Below are positions 1 through 12,715 of a DNA stretch of 64,000 nt, piece after piece. The stretch lies in assembly GCA_036346255.1 (NCBI GenBank), contig CM070631.1:27512339-27576338 (forward strand), in the 5' to 3' direction. The stretch comes from Ampelocalamus luodianensis. Taxonomy: Eukaryota > Streptophyta > Magnoliopsida > Poales > Poaceae. Under the pieces are notes generated by a model, which saw nothing but the letters and a program-made list of their open reading frames with translations, was not told where the DNA came from and made no database searches. Position 1 is the stretch's first letter; each line of letters opens with the position of its first letter. A program made the translations under genes and the position numbers.

Positions 1-3000
1 ATGAGTTCGTAAAGCTGCACCAAGCATTCACTGGTCTTGGTTTTGCTCAGGACCTTCTCTCCTCGCGAAGCCGTATTGCCGCCACTCTTCTTCTCCGGCG
101 CCGACGCAACTCCTGCATCTCCAAGCTTCCCCAAGCCCTCTCCTAGCTCAGGTAGCTTACTCTTAGTCCTTAGGACCTCAGGCACCCGCTGGTTTGCGCT
201 GCGGAGCTCTCGTTTGTCTTGTACACGTTTGCCGTAATATCGCCGCCGCTCAACTCTGGCTAGCCGCCGGTACAGGCCGGCTCCGCCGTCGAGACCACTC
301 TCATTAGGAGCGCCACACTATTGTGATTCTGTTTATGCCTTTGGCTGACGCCGCCGTGGCCAGGTTCGCCGGCGAACCGCCGCAATCAAGACGGAGTGTG
401 TCGACTCCGACCGCATCAGAGCCGGGAGTTTACGACAAAGGATGGTCATTAAGACTTAATGATTGGTTTCGCCTTTAATTAGCAACACTGATGTTTCACT
501 TACATGCGGGCCCCATGCACGGAAAACGGGGAGGTTACGTTTATTGTCACAGCAACTGACGAGTGAGCCTAGCCCTTAAACCCCGCGCGCTTTGGGTGTA
601 CGTCGGTGGACCGTGTTCTGTGGACCAAGTCACTGACGGCGGGCCCCACGTGTCGGAATGGATTTTAAAAAATCTGATTTAAAACGGAACACGCACTGTT
701 CTCCGGGCCCCGCTCGTCAGCGACTGCGGCTAGCGCATGGCCGGTAGAAAAAGTAATTGATACTTTGTGAAAATCCGAAAACGAATTATTAGTGCACTGT
801 AAATCATGTATAACTTTGAAAATGCATAACTAAATCGTTTTAACTCCAAAATGGGTGAAACCACTTCTGATAATTTTCATATTTAGTGAACTTTATATTG
901 AAATTGGTTTCAACTTTGTACCTGTAACAGAGAGCTTTACTTTGGAAAATGAGTCATTAATACTATTATTTTTACAATAGAAAAAGGGTTGATAACTTCA
1001 AAAATTCATAAGTAATTCTTGGAAACTCCAAAAACAGTGAAATCAGTTCTGGTAATTTATATTTCAAATGAACTTAATTATAAAAATGGTTTCAAACTTA
1101 CCTCTATCACAGAAACTATAGTTTGAAGAAAATGATCCATGAAGGGATTATTTTTACACTATTAATGCTGATAACTTTAGAAATCAATAACTAAATCATG
1201 AAAACTCCAATTGGAGCAAACTCAACTGTTTTGAACTTGTGATAATATTGCCCATTTATTCATGTAACCCTTGCATTCACCACTGCTCTACAAAATTTCA
1301 CTTCATAATTAAATTGCTTAAGTAAAGGCATATTGAAACCTGAAATTCAAACCACCATAACTTTCACATACTAAATCAAAATGAAATAATTATTTCACCA
1401 AAAAATCCTCTAAAATCATGACTTAGATACTGTAGAAAAATCATGCATTTTTTAGCATTTTGATTTTTGTGGTATTTCTCGATGTTTATTCGGTATTGTA
1501 TTTATCTAGATTCCGAGCTTATTGATATCGACTCCTACGCGACCGAGAGTGAGCAATTACTTTTCCAGCAAGGCAAGCATCCTTTGAACTTTCTTTTTGC
1601 ATCATATTTGATCCCAGATTTGTTAGGGTAGATGCAATGATAATTGCTTGCATGCTATTTTGATAATGTCGCTATTTTTGTGATGAATAGTTAGACACGT
1701 CCTATTATGTTGTCATTGTGGCTATCCATGAATTACCCCAGTACTGAAATAATTATGATAGGATGTTTGAAATACTGTTGTTCGAGTTGCTTAGCCATGC
1801 AAGTCTAGAACCGGTAGTTTGATTGTCGGGAATAACCCGACAATTATGGGATAAACACAACTCTCTTTATCTACTTTTGATTCAGATCTTCGTATCTATT
1901 TTATGAGATAAATTTTGTCATTTTAAATGAGCTTTTTGGTCTGGACAAGTGTTGGTTAGTGATGGTGCTTTGTGCACGAGCTTTGGGTAAGTGGTAGACT
2001 TGTCTGGACAATTAAGGACCGAACTTTGGGTTGTTGCAATTCAAGTAAAACTTGTGCTATCACGCGCGGTATATGGGTGCCGTATGGTTAAGTAGGGGGA
2101 AGATTTTATTGTGTTGAGTCCCACGGTGGTGAAATTGTAAGGGCATGGGACCGTGAAATCGCGTGTTCCTTTTGGGCCGATAGGATGGGGGCGTTAACGT
2201 CTTGTGTTTCCTAGGATATATAGGATGGAGGCGTTAACGTCTTGTGTTTCCTAGGAGCCATGGGTTGAGGGACTTAGCTCAATGGGATCTTCTTGCTAAT
2301 AACGACTGTATCTTGATTTACCCGGCCGGCATACCATAGGAAGTATGCTATATTCGAGGCATCCGGAGGCTTACGGGCTAATCAAGTCGTGTGGGTAAGT
2401 AGTACACCCGCAGGTATAAATCTATTTGAATAGCCGTGTCCACGGTTATGGACGACCGCTTGAAACTGTGGCTGCTTATTGTTAGACTTGAAATTAAAAT
2501 TGTGGTTAAACTCGGTATCGTCATGAATGGGATATTCATGCTTGTTGTTGTATCAAAGTGGACCGCCACTTTGTTTTGGTATGATTCATTTGTTATTGAA
2601 ATTATCACTTATTCACATGTTTTACTTCTACTTCAAATCTGAATTTGAAATGGCACTTGAAAAACTAGTATGTGTAGGTTGTTCAGGATTGTGTCGTTTC
2701 AAAAACTAAGCCAATATGAGCCCTTCCTTTGAATGACCTTATGCATAACTATTTTTATTTGTGTAAGACTTGCGAGTACTCTTTGTACTCACGGATGTTT
2801 GTTGGCTTTTACAGTGAGGACGATCATCGAAACCGACGAGCTTGTCGGTGTCGATTTAGGCGACACCGATGAGTAGTTGCTATCATCTAACTCCCAGTTG
2901 GTTGCCGATGGGTTATGGGGCATACCATTGCTGGTCTTTTGGTCTATTTATGTGTTTTCGCTGCTACTTAATACTCTCTTTTAAATTTGGCCGGTCGGCC

Positions 3001-3365
3001 ACTTGTATTAGATGTAAACTTGGAACTATGTTGTATGTCTTTTGAACTATTTATGTATGGATGTGATCAACGTTGGATGAGAGTATGGTTATATTGGTCA
3101 CTGATCTTGGGAGCCAATATAAGTTATGCTCGCTGTTCATGAATTCCTATTTAACTCACTGAGTGTAGCGCTTGACTTGTCGGAGAACCGACAATCATGT
3201 AGTGCTCGCAGAGGAGCGGCGCGCATGATCGTCGGAGCTCTAATCTGAGTTAAGCCTTTCATTTAGATGGAGTTAAGTTGGAATTCATCCACTGGAGATC
3301 TAGAGTTGTGTCCCTAAGACCTTGATTAGTCTCGGTCTTACGGAGATAACTCTGGGGTCCCCACA
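1..3365 (+). repeat. 5' LTR (partial) of the large gypsy element
   Basis: It corresponds to 24083-27454 of the 3' LTR and ends in CCCCACA, giving the usual CA terminus. It starts in mid-LTR because of the window edge. Its layout is a GC-rich beginning, an AT-rich middle (about 740-1480), the exon-like block ending CAGCAAG/GCAAGC (near 1575), a hairpin GAGTAC-TCTTT-GTACTC (2774-2790), a short frame ending in TAG (near 2873) and the motif GGCCGGTCGGCC (2989-3000). Differences from the 3' LTR are mostly small indels at GC-rich CHG/CG sites. The short frames inside it are not genes in their own right, except perhaps the split frame described in the 3' LTR. Confidence 0.93.
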
Positions 3366-3370
3366 AACAG

Positions 3371-3383
3371 GTAGTATCGAGCC
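3371..3383 (+). other. Degenerate primer-binding site of the large gypsy element
   Basis: Five bases after the LTR end the sequence reads GTAGTATCGAGCC. This is a damaged form of the TGGTATCAGAGCC-type site (complement of initiator tRNA-Met 3' end) that is seen intact at 46226-46238 in another gypsy copy of this window. The damage again involves a CAG (CAGAG to CGAG). Confidence 0.7.
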
Positions 3384-3579
3384 ATCTTGATCAGTAGGTT
3401 AGAGATAGCACTGGCGTTAGAGTTAGTAAGCCTTCTTGAGTCAAATTATTTTTGAAATTATCAAATTAATTTCAGAAAGTTTAAGTTAGGTAAATCTTTT
3501 ATTCCTCATCCATCCTAGTATTTTTTCTTACCCTATTTCTGTTTTTAAAGAAATCTTACCTTATTGTTCTTGCTTTTAG

Positions 3580-4377
3580 ATGAGTCGCCAATACCTGGTC
3601 AAAGAAACTCAAGCTGAGAACGTGGATGGATACCCGGCGCTTCTCCGGGAAATGATGTGGAGGGCGAACTTCACCTATCAGCCATCTTACGCCATCTATC
3701 ACCGCGACAGGGGGCCAGGCATGGAGGAATACCTGGCCGTGATCAACATTATCGCCAGACGAGTCACGGGGAGTATCCCGTATTGTTTTTAGGCACGTGG
3801 CACCTCTGAGGCCATGGCTCTACAGAAAGTGGCCCGTGTGGCTATGAGCCATATCCGTTATGATCTGACGGAGTTGTCTCAGCCGCCTTACTACCATTTT
3901 CCTATGCGGCGTGGCACGAGGTGGACACCTTTGCCCAGATTCAGTTTGGGAAGATCCCGTGTTAGGCGGTTGGCAAGATTGGTTCATATCATAGACCAAA
4001 TCCATCTGCACCTCAGATATGAGTTGTACGAGACTGCGCGCCTCGTGGTGGCCCAAGAGCACCTACAACTCATGTGTAACATGGGGATTATTGACCGCCA
4101 TGTGGTTTATGGCACGAATGAGATTTCCCCATATGCTTCAATACCACCGATGTACCGTCTTCCGTATGCTGGGCATGTACCCAACTATGGGACGAGACGC
4201 CAGTTCGCATGTCGCTTGGATTTGCTCGTATCGTAGGATGGAACACGCCGAGGCCATGTGATAGAGCAAGGCTCCCCTTTACGTCTTCCTAATTTTAGAG
4301 ACCCCGATGATACGGGATCCCCTGAGGCACATCTTCTGGACGAGTTTCCGGTAAACTTTGACCGGAACAACATTTAG
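3580..4377 (+). pseudogene. Extra ORF between 5' LTR and gag (function unknown)
   Basis: A sense-strand coding block lies before gag and is separate from it. It begins MSRQYLVKETQAENVDGYPA (3580), hits a stop at 3790, resumes in another frame from the Met at 3814 to 4236, and continues after a further frame change to about 4377 (ending NFDRNNI before TAG). About 265 codons in all. It has no zinc knuckle, protease or polymerase motif. The visible features are a YPALLREMMWRANF start, a tyrosine-rich middle and a helical-looking segment (HIIDQIHLHLRYELYETARL). Many grass Ty3/Gypsy elements have an additional unassigned ORF in this position, so I read it as that element-encoded accessory protein, now frameshifted. 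Its function is not known to me. Some breaks may be sequence error. Confidence 0.6.
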
Positions 4378-4723
4378 GATGTAGTAGGCGTAGGCTCATG
4401 GGCGAGCATGTATCTTTGATTTACTGTAATAGGCTAGTAATGATTGAACTATTAATGTTTCTCTTGCAAGAACTATATTTCCGTTAGTTGCTTTTCGCCC
4501 ACGGGCCCTATGAATATAATTGCTTTGGAAAAACTATGATTTGAAGTTATGGATCTTGTACTGGCCTTAGTGCCTTTGTACGCCCTTTTGGTGTTATGTT
4601 TTTTGTGCATCTTATATCTTTATGCATGCTTAATTAAGAACTTTGTGCTTGCTGTCCAAAGTTTTATTATTCACACTTTGCCAGCAATCTTGGTCTCTTT
4701 TTAACATTCCTTGTCACTCCAGG
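4378..4723 (+). other. Non-coding leader between the extra ORF and gag
   Basis: AT-rich, no sustained frame. It ends TCACTCCAG directly before the gag ATG at 4724, which looks like a 3' splice site; this would fit production of a spliced gag or pol mRNA from the upstream leader, but that is inference. Confidence 0.4.
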
Positions 4724-5870
4724 ATGTCAGGCCCTAACACTCGTGCTAGAGCTCAGCGCGATGGGGATCTCCACCCGGGGCACTCGCTCTGCTGTGCGTA
4801 ACTTACGCTCGCGAGGAGAGGGTGAGCCCTCTCAGCAACACCAGCTGAGGCGCTCATCTCGAGGAAGTGCTTCCTCCGCCACCCACTATGGCGGAAGTCT
4901 TGCCTCGATCGAGAGGAACAGGATGGATCGGACTAGGATCCCGGAGGCTATAGCTCGCAACACTTCTCCTGCTCTGCAGCAGGGAGGGGACATCGAGGCG
5001 GCGTGGGGTCTCGCCGAGTTTGGCGAACAAATCCTCCCACCTTTGCGTACCTGAGATCCTATGGAAGTCGAAGATTGGCCGAGGGATGTGGAGAAGAAAC
5101 TAGCCATTGCTCGGTGCACGGCATTGAGAGTTCTTTTGCCGCTATCACCGAAGGCGCCGCTAGTGCGTGGTGGGATAATTTTTCGCCATGCAACTCGACG
5201 AGACGCTCCATCATGGAACGAGTTTCGCGCTTTCGTGGAGGCCTATATTCCTGATGGGGTCATGTCAATCAAGCGAGAGCGCTTACTTTGAAGCAAGGAT
5301 GGAAGATCACACCGAGTATCTTCAGAGTTCAATTCCTTAGCTCGCTATGCCCTGATGACGTCTCCACAGATGCCGCCGCACGGCTTCATGGGCGGCTTGA
5401 TCGAGGAGATGCAATGGCCCTAGCTGTACATGATTTCCGGAACTTCCAGCACATGGTGAACAAGGCTATTGTGGTGGAGCACAAGAGTGTGGCAGTGGAG
5501 GAGTCCAGAAGAGGAAGAGGGCCGCTCATTTCAGCCGTGCGCGCTTCGACACGCCGGGCCACCCTGCACCTCGCTCGTGCCCAGCGCCACCGAGGCCTCC
5601 TGTGGCACCCCCATGACCTTCCCCACCTACAGGGCAGCGGTACAATGGGAGTAAGAACTCCCAAAACAGTGGTACATTCAAGCCTAATGTCACCTGCTTT
5701 CATTGTGGTCGCCAGGGCCACTACGCTTCTTCTTGCCTCGCCAAGCAGCGGGGAATGCCGCAGGTTTATCGTGCTCCTACACCACCAGCTGTGGCATGAC
5801 CTACACCACCTCCCAGGGCAGCATCTACCCTCCTCGTGTCCCGCACATGGCGAGTGAACCACGCCACCAC
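4724..5870 (+). pseudogene. Gag of the large gypsy element (frameshifted)
   Basis: Gag is the capsid/nucleocapsid precursor of the element. Reading starts at ATG 4724 (MSGPNTRARAQRDGD) and then moves between frames: a Gln/Arg-rich N-terminus to about 5050, a retrotransposon-gag core (DPMEVEDWPRDVEKKLAIAR; WWDNF; YIPDGVMSIK; VHDFRNFQHMVNKAI) to about 5500, a Pro/Arg-rich linker, and one CCHC zinc knuckle CFHCGRQGHYASSC at 5695-5736. At least four frame changes are needed to follow it. It sits directly upstream of the protease in the usual gag-pol order. Several breaks fall at CAG/CTG/CGG sites, like the differences between LTR copies. Confidence 0.8.
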
Positions 5871-5879
5871 CGAGGAGGC

Positions 5880-6485
5880 GAGCGACGCTCCAGACGTCAT
5901 TTTGGGTACACTTCTTGTTAATTCTTGCCCAACATCAGTTTTATTTGATTCCGGAGCATCTCATTCATTCATCAAAGAATAATATGCTGCACTTAATCAA
6001 TTTGAAATACATAAACTTCAGCCACCTTATCAAATCCAGTCGCCGGGATCGGTTTTCCAAACCGATCAAGTCTGTCGGGACGTAAATGTGGAAATTCAAA
6101 ATGTCAACTTCTTGGCAAACTTAATTGTGATAAAATCAGCGGGTATTGATGTAATCTTGGGGATGGATTGGCTGTCCAAAAATCAGAGAAAGATCGATTG
6201 TGCTCAGCGGTCTATTTCTGTCACTAGTGAAGACGGCAGTCAGGTCGTTTTTGCACCTTCTGTGGGCGGTTCTTATCTCTTTGCTTTGGAAGCTAGTACC
6301 TCTCTTGAACTTGAGAAAGTGCCTGTGCTGTATGAATATCCAGTTGTATTCCCCGAAGAACTCCTAGGCATGCCCCCTGATCGAGAAGTCGAGTTCGTCA
6401 TCGAGCTTGTGCCCGGTACCGCGCCGATCTCAAAACGGCCATACCGGATGCCTCCTAATGAGTTAGAAGAATTGAAGAAGCAACT
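5880..6485 (+). pseudogene. Protease and first part of reverse transcriptase, cut by the nested insertion
   Basis: The aspartic protease active-site motif appears as LFDSGASHSF (from about 5941), followed soon by a stop (TAA at 5981). The C-terminal protease part and the linker are open from 6088: DVILGMDWLSKNQRKIDC, the ILGMDWL motif typical of gypsy proteases. After a short linker the N-terminal RT segment begins (PDREVEFVIELVPG, SKRPYRMPPNELEELKKQL). The frame is then interrupted at 6486 by the inner retrotransposon; the matching continuation QELQDKGFVRPSSSPWG lies at 15537. The last residues of the open frame after 6485 belong to the inserted LTR, not to pol. Confidence 0.82.
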
Positions 6486-9334
6486 TGTAATACCCAGATC
6501 GTTGGTTCGGCGTAGGTTTTAATTTTTATAAGTGGTGACGCAGAGTCGCCGGTTAATCAATTTATCGCGGGAAAGAAAGAAAGAAAGATTATTAAATTTG
6601 TGAGTCGGATTTAGGTTGAATTAAACAATTAAATAGCTGTTAATTAAGTAAAAAAAACAGTAAGGGAGAGTGGGCTTACCACCTTGGGCCAAGGGGGGGC
6701 CCAAGAGGTGGCCACACCCCTTTTTTCTTGCCCTAGCCACCCCCTTACCCCTTGGCCGACCCCCCTCCTCCTGTTTTCCCCCCCAAGCCGCCACACCTCC
6801 TCCTTGCGCCTCCCCTCAACCCAGGTTGCTGCTCCTTGCGCCTCTCCCCTTTGCCAAGTTGCTGCCCCTTTGCGCAAGAAGGAAAAGAGAAGAAGGAGAA
6901 GAAGGAGAGGAAGGAGAAGAAGGAGGGAAAGGAGAAGAAGAACTCGCGTGGGGATTGGTTCAGCAAGCTAGCGGTTCTACAAGGGTAACGAGATGCCTTC
7001 CCCGCTGTTTGATCCATAGTAGATGCGAAACCGATTAGAATTGTTGGTTAATTGTTGGGCTGCAGAAGATTCAATTCTGTCCAGTATCTTGCGTGGGTTT
7101 TTTCGTGTATTTAGAGGCTGAATTTTAAGATTCCATCTCCTAGAGTTATGTGGGTTATGTCGTTATCTTTCAGTAGCCGCGAAGATCACTCGATTCCGAG
7201 GTCTGAGTCAAAAGTTATGGTCAATTTAGTATCTGCTGCCAGAAATCTGACGAGAATAAACTGTCTGGATATTTCCTAAAATATGATAGGGAAATTGGAA
7301 GAATCTGAAAGTTCACCCAACTAGGTTATTGTAGGTAATTTGATAACCTTTTCAGATTGATAAAGAACGATCAATTCGGAGTTACCTATTAAAAGTTACG
7401 GTCATTTTAGTTTTGCTGTTTGATTGTGTAGGCAGTTTCTGTACTGAAAGTTCAGACAATGGTTAGCCTAATATTTTGGCCGAATTGGTTTTTCGTGTCA
7501 ACTAGAGTATTGTAGATTAGTCAGTTAGGAATCTACAGAAATTGGGTTTACCTCTTTTTGACTTCCTGTTCATGAGTTATGTCAATTACCGTGCGCTGTC
7601 CAGGAACGGTATATGGCAGGAAACGTTGTTTTCAGTTTCAGCTTTGTAAACTCGCTTTGAGTCGTCAAGTAAGCGATGTAGAATGCCGATTAGTAGCGCT
7701 GAGTATATTATGTCTTAATTGAAATTATTTTACCTGTTTAGGAGGTGAAGCCTCAGGTTTAGGAGTATCATCTTTGCCGGCTAACGCGTCGCATCGTGGA
7801 AGGCAAGTAAATGTAGCGGTTGTGCTACGGTTTAACCCGCTTTTCTTACTACTTGCACTATGCATGATTGACGAGTGTTAAATGATATGCCATGGTTACA
7901 TGTTTTCTAAGTAATAATGTGGTAGCAAGATATTAATCAATTGCTATGTTTGGATGAGTTTGGGTAGTATTGTGGTAATTCGCGTAATGAGCCAAATGCG
8001 AATATGAGAATAAACTCAAGGTGGACATGTTGATAATTCATTGTGGTTATTTTCATGATGATCATGTGGTGGTCTATGTGATAGAGTTTCATCTAGAGCG
8101 ATTGATTTTGATCTTGGTGAATCGGTGTGGGTTATGTGGTAATGGTCTTATGACACGCTGGTATTGTGCTTAATGAGACACATGTGGATTATGAGAAAAT
8201 ATTCATGATGAGTACGTTGTTGATCTCCGTGGTTAAATTCTTGTGGTTTATGATTATCATATCATATCATTCATGACATATCATGACATTTGCATTGTGG
8301 ATGTCGCCGCTTATAGCCGCGATCAGACTGCACAACAACATCGCATTGTCAGAAGACGATGCATACCTTTACCTTGTTGGGTAAAGGTGCGTGGAGCATA
8401 GCATACATATGCATTGCATTGTGGAAAGATCATTTGCATTCTTATGCAAGATATTGAGGTGAATTTATTTTACAATCAAACGCAACTTCATAGTTGCAAT
8501 GTGGAAATTGACTCATGAGAGTCTCTTGTGGAATGAGTAATGTGGTTGTGGTTGTTGAATGGGGTTTATCCCTTGTGGTATGGTAGAGGTTGTGATTGTG
8601 GCATGAGATTCTTCTCTCTTGTGGTAATCGTTGATAGCAGTTGTGGATGTGAGAAATAGTAAAGTTATGAGGTAAAACATGTTAATACTCTATTGTCATT
8701 GGTAGTGGTAGTGGTGAATAATATGAAGCAGTTGATCAAGATTTTGTTGTTAATATTTTACTATCTTTGGTAGTAAATATGGTTGAGGCTATAATTGTGT
8801 TCATTATGAGAATTGGATATTGATGCTTAATATCTTTGTAGTTTAATTAGCTTGTAAATGAATGTGGATTCACATTATGGATGTGGACATATGGATACTT
8901 TAATGATGTTGTATATTTATTTGTAGTCCGATTAGCTCATTAAGCTTTTGCTTGTCGAGATTTTTATCTCACCTTTGTTTCCCTACTGTGTGATTGTTGA
9001 GCATTCATGGGATGGGTAGAGCGGCACCACAATAATGCACTTGGTTCATCAACTCATGTTGTAATAAAGACGATGAAATTCTAGCCAAATGCTTACCTAT
9101 TTGTGGATGATTATGTTGTTAAATAAGGATGGACTTGTGAACCATTCTTTGTTTAATCTGCTAGAGGTTGTTTAATTATTGAACTTGTTACCGCCATCTT
9201 TATTCCCTTAGTTGTTTATGCTTCCGCTTAGTGCTTCTTGTCAGAGTTGTCGCCGAATTAATTTTGTCTTGAAATTATTGGCTAGTCAGAGTGGTTAAGT
9301 AGCATTCCAGGTAATGTGGATCCCGGGTGTTACA
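6486..9334 (+). repeat. 5' LTR of nested gypsy element (2849 bp)
   Basis: TG...CA termini (TGTAATACCC ... GTGTTACA). It is nearly identical to 12716-15536 and, over its second half, to 18402-19793. A purine-rich GAAGAAGGAG tract lies at about 6872-6945; apparent Lys/Glu/Pro-rich frames on both strands there are low-complexity artefacts. It contains GTGGAAG/GCAAGT near 7800 (the GC-donor-like motif also found in the other LTRs) and a hairpin-like TCGAGATTTTTATCTC near 8957. Confidence 0.93.
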
Positions 9335-12110
9335 GTTATGGTATCGAGCGGGCTTTAGGTCCGTGGTAATTAAAAATATTAAATTGACACACCGGTGCAC
9401 AGAGGATGGGATGGATCAAGCATTGCATTCGTGCTTTGACATGTTATATTGATTATTCATGTTATGAGATAATCTCGTATGTTTATGTGTTGTTTCTATG
9501 ATCGCTATGAGTGAGGATAGTCAATGATAAGAGGTAGGGTTTGCGGTCGTTGCCTTGGGCATTGCCGCTTATACCCCCATTCGTGGTACAGGATATTGAT
9601 GCGCTACCTCGGGTAACTTAGTTGGATGTCATGGGTAAGTTTCTTAGAAAAGTGTTATCCTCCTTGAATTGATGTTGGCCATTCTTGGCCTATTGCGCTT
9701 AATGATTTTTCTCGTTAGCTGCTTATTGCGGTTGTTAGGTGTCACTAGGCCTCCAATTGTTCTTGAGGCCAAGTATTGTTTCTTTCTCGATTGATGGTTG
9801 TTTGACCGCCGTGAGCAAAGTGCTTTTGGAGAGACTGGTATTTTTTCCGCGTTGTTCCATCTTTCTTGCTGGAAAACATGACTCTTGTATTTCGCTTGAT
9901 ATTTTGAGAGAGAATCAAAGCTTCGTGGGAAGTTCATTAACTTGTGGAAGCATTGGCTCTATGCATTTCTTCCGAGTTATTTCGACTTTTGAAGTTTGAT
10001 TTTCTCCTAGAAGGAGTGTTAAAATCCCTTTATGTTGTTTTGTTGTGTTTAAGTAGTAGGTGGTAATTATGTAAATAATTGATAGATTGTGAATTATCAA
10101 GTTGAAAGTTAGTGTGGTACATCATTAATTTCTACTAACATCTTTAGAAGTGAAGTTGATTAATATGATGTTGTCCTGTTGTAGTTTCTTGAAGATTTGT
10201 GGCTAAGAATTTAGCGATACATGTGTAGAACTCATGCATTTATTAAGGATTATGAAAACAATTGTATTGACTATTGTAGTTGTTTAATTTTCCCAACTTG
10301 TTGGATAGATTGGATTGATTGATCTTAAGTAATTAATCGACCATTCGGGATGGTCAAGTAAGGAGTTGTTGGAATATTGCCTTAATAAGATTAACCTTAA
10401 TTATATACTCTCTTTACATACTTGATGAGCATGTACAATCAAAAAGTTATGTAACTTTTACCATGCTAAATTGTTGAATTATGTATAAAGAAATGGATGA
10501 AGGTGGATGTATTGACTTGCGAATCTTGTCTTATAAAGTGGTATTATTGATGTTTAAAGTTATTTTATTTTAATATCTTAACATAAGGTGGAGTATCGAA
10601 TCGTGTTTTATTGTCTTTGTGATTGCAAATTAGAGATAGGATCATTAATGCTATGTCGATGAAAAATTAATAATCAATTATTGACAAAGAATGGCTAGAG
10701 TGTAATTACTTGTTGCTAAACTAGAGTTGAGCATCAAGATGAGATAATCCGTATGGAATCTAATAAGAGATTCATACTAGCATGTTTTGTGAGGTTGTTA
10801 TGTTCTAATATCATCTTGTTAAAGAGTTTGTTTTAATGTGATGGCTTATGCACTAGTTTTAACTAGATTAAGTAGTTGGAATCTTATTTGGATAATAAGA
10901 ACATGATGAAGTGATTAATGGTGTTCCTTTTGGAAAAATATGAAGGAGTGGGATGATATGATGATTTTTTTGTAAAGAACGTTTTATCTTATTGTGAATA
11001 CAACCGATAGCATGTAGTTGTGATTATGGTGTTGAATGTTTTAAAAATAAAGGAATTTGTTAATTCCATAATACTAATTGCATTGAAGGGTGTGAGATTT
11101 ACGGTTGGAATCTTTTGGACCTTATGACTTGTGTCATAGTCGATGTTGCTCGAGTAAAGCGACGTGTTGATTGATCTTATTGGTTTTATTTGAATCTTGT
11201 GTTGTGGTCTTCAAGCATCCTTTGTTGGAAATGGCGGATGTTGCAATCAAAGAAAATTGCTTCTTATTGAAAGGAAAAGTTGTACTAGAAGTATTTGAGG
11301 TATGATGATCTTATCTTGTGTTTTTCCAACCTCATTGCTATTTGTTATTCTTTTGGTCTTTTGGCTATTGTGATGATAACCATTTTCTCAGATGTCTGAA
11401 TTTATTTCTTCTTACCTCTTCTTCTAAGAACATGGTAATTGTTGTGGGTTGCTGAAGCCTTTTGTTGGTCGTGGTTTTGGGTTAGAGTATGATTTGCGGG
11501 CCAGAGAGTCTATCTACAATGGTGGAGATGATGTACTCAATTGAGCTAATTGTTGAGGTGGCCAACTTGAGTTAAATGAGTGGTGTGTTGGGTAATGATT
11601 TGAAAATCCTTGGTTTAAGGAAGTTAAATTATTAAAAGAAATGAATTGGGAAATTATTGTTATGTCAAGTAGTGCGATGCTCTCTTGATTCTTGTTTATG
11701 CTGTGTGTTTATGGCAGAGACCATTTGCATTTTGAGTTGACGTATGTTGATGCGTAGTCTTTTCCGCTTAGGAAAAGAAATTGATTGTTTTGGTCATCGA
11801 GTGATTTTTTTTTCACTCTTAGCTTATGTGGTGTGGTTCTCCAATTGTCTACTTGGCGAGTAGAAATATTTTGTGGTGAATCTTTTGATTTGGATCGTGG
11901 TCCTTTGATGGAAAGTCAAGGTTGCTAGTGTGATGCTTGAGAGTTCTTTACTCTTACATTGTCGGGTTCTGCTTGCAATAGATACCGTTGTGCTCCTAGT
12001 AGAATGATGTGAGTGGAATTTGTGATCAAATTCTTTAAAAAGGGTATATTGGGTTATCCAGTATATTTAATAAGAGAAAATGTTTTAAGAAAAAGGATGG
12101 TTTGAGAAAG
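9335..12110 (+). other. Interior of nested element: no recognisable coding sequence
   Basis: About 2.8 kb of moderately AT-rich sequence without a sustained frame, zinc knuckle, protease, RT or integrase motif on either strand. The short frames present (for example 9644-9937 and 9739-9999) overlap each other on opposite strands and show no family features. In an intact gypsy element this space would hold gag and most of pol. I see no gene here. Confidence 0.6.
9339..9350 (+). other. Primer-binding site of nested gypsy element (degenerate)
   Basis: ATGGTATCGAGCG follows the LTR end by four bases. It resembles the TGGTATCAGAGC initiator-tRNA site with the CAG damaged, as in the outer element. 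Confidence 0.6.
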
Positions 12111-12119
12111 TGGTCTTAA

Positions 12120-12640
12120 TAGTTTTATGAAATTTTGCCAAAATGGCAGACTGCATACGCTGTATCGATAAAAGAATTATGCGGATGTTCGTACCGAGAA
12201 TTGAGTTTATGGTGGAAGCCTTGTGCTCCTTTGGGTGTCTCCAACCAAGGGTATTGTTCGCTTTGGTACCACCGAAGCTTAGCCCGCGTACATCGGTACT
12301 TTTCCAGTGGTTGCTTGGGTGGGTAGTTTGGCTTATCGCTTGTAGTTGTCAAACTCTTTGAGTGATGGGCACAATGTTTTCCATGAGTCTATGCTGAGGA
12401 AATTCTTGCGGGATTCAGAACACAAGATTGACTCGAACAGTCACAGTGGAGCAGATCTCACTGTGGAGAGTCGCCAGTTCGTATCTTAGACACGCTTGAG
12501 CGGGTCTTGAGGAATAAGACCATCAAGTATGTGAAGGTCCTTGGACGAATCACCGAGAGAGAGGCTACGTGGGAGTTGGAGGATCATTTGCGAAGAAGTA
12601 CCCCGAGCTCTTCGTGGCTAGTGAGTACTCCTAGTTTGGG
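12120..12640 (+). pseudogene. Remnant of integrase C-terminus/chromodomain-like tail in nested element
   Basis: Just before the 3' LTR, scraps in changing frames recall the C-terminal part of gypsy integrase: PPKLSPR near 12270, a WVGSLAYRL-like segment near 12315, a VFHESMLRKFL-like segment near 12376-12410, then LRNKTIKYVKVLG (12510) and REATWELEDHLRR (12555-12590). The last two resemble the open chromodomain-like tail of the outer element at about 22400-22500 (NRNIKFVKVQW, EAIWEREDQLR). At least three frame changes occur. It shows that this non-autonomous element descends from a chromovirus-type element. Confidence 0.65.
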
Positions 12641-12715
12641 TTGCTCTTTTCTTGTTGTTCCTTTCTTTGTGGTTCAAGAGTTGGATTCGAGGCGAATCCT
12701 CTTAAGGTGGAAGAA

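Noticed and set aside
37..237. 66-residue frame present in both large LTRs (again at 24119-24319)
   Set aside because: Conserved only because the two LTRs are copies of each other; Ser/Pro-rich with no start context or domain.
6644..7038. Overlapping Pro/Cys-rich and Lys/Glu-rich frames on both strands, repeated at 12900-13217
   Set aside because: They come from a CT-rich stretch and a GAAGAAGGAG tract inside the nested LTR copies; composition, not genes.
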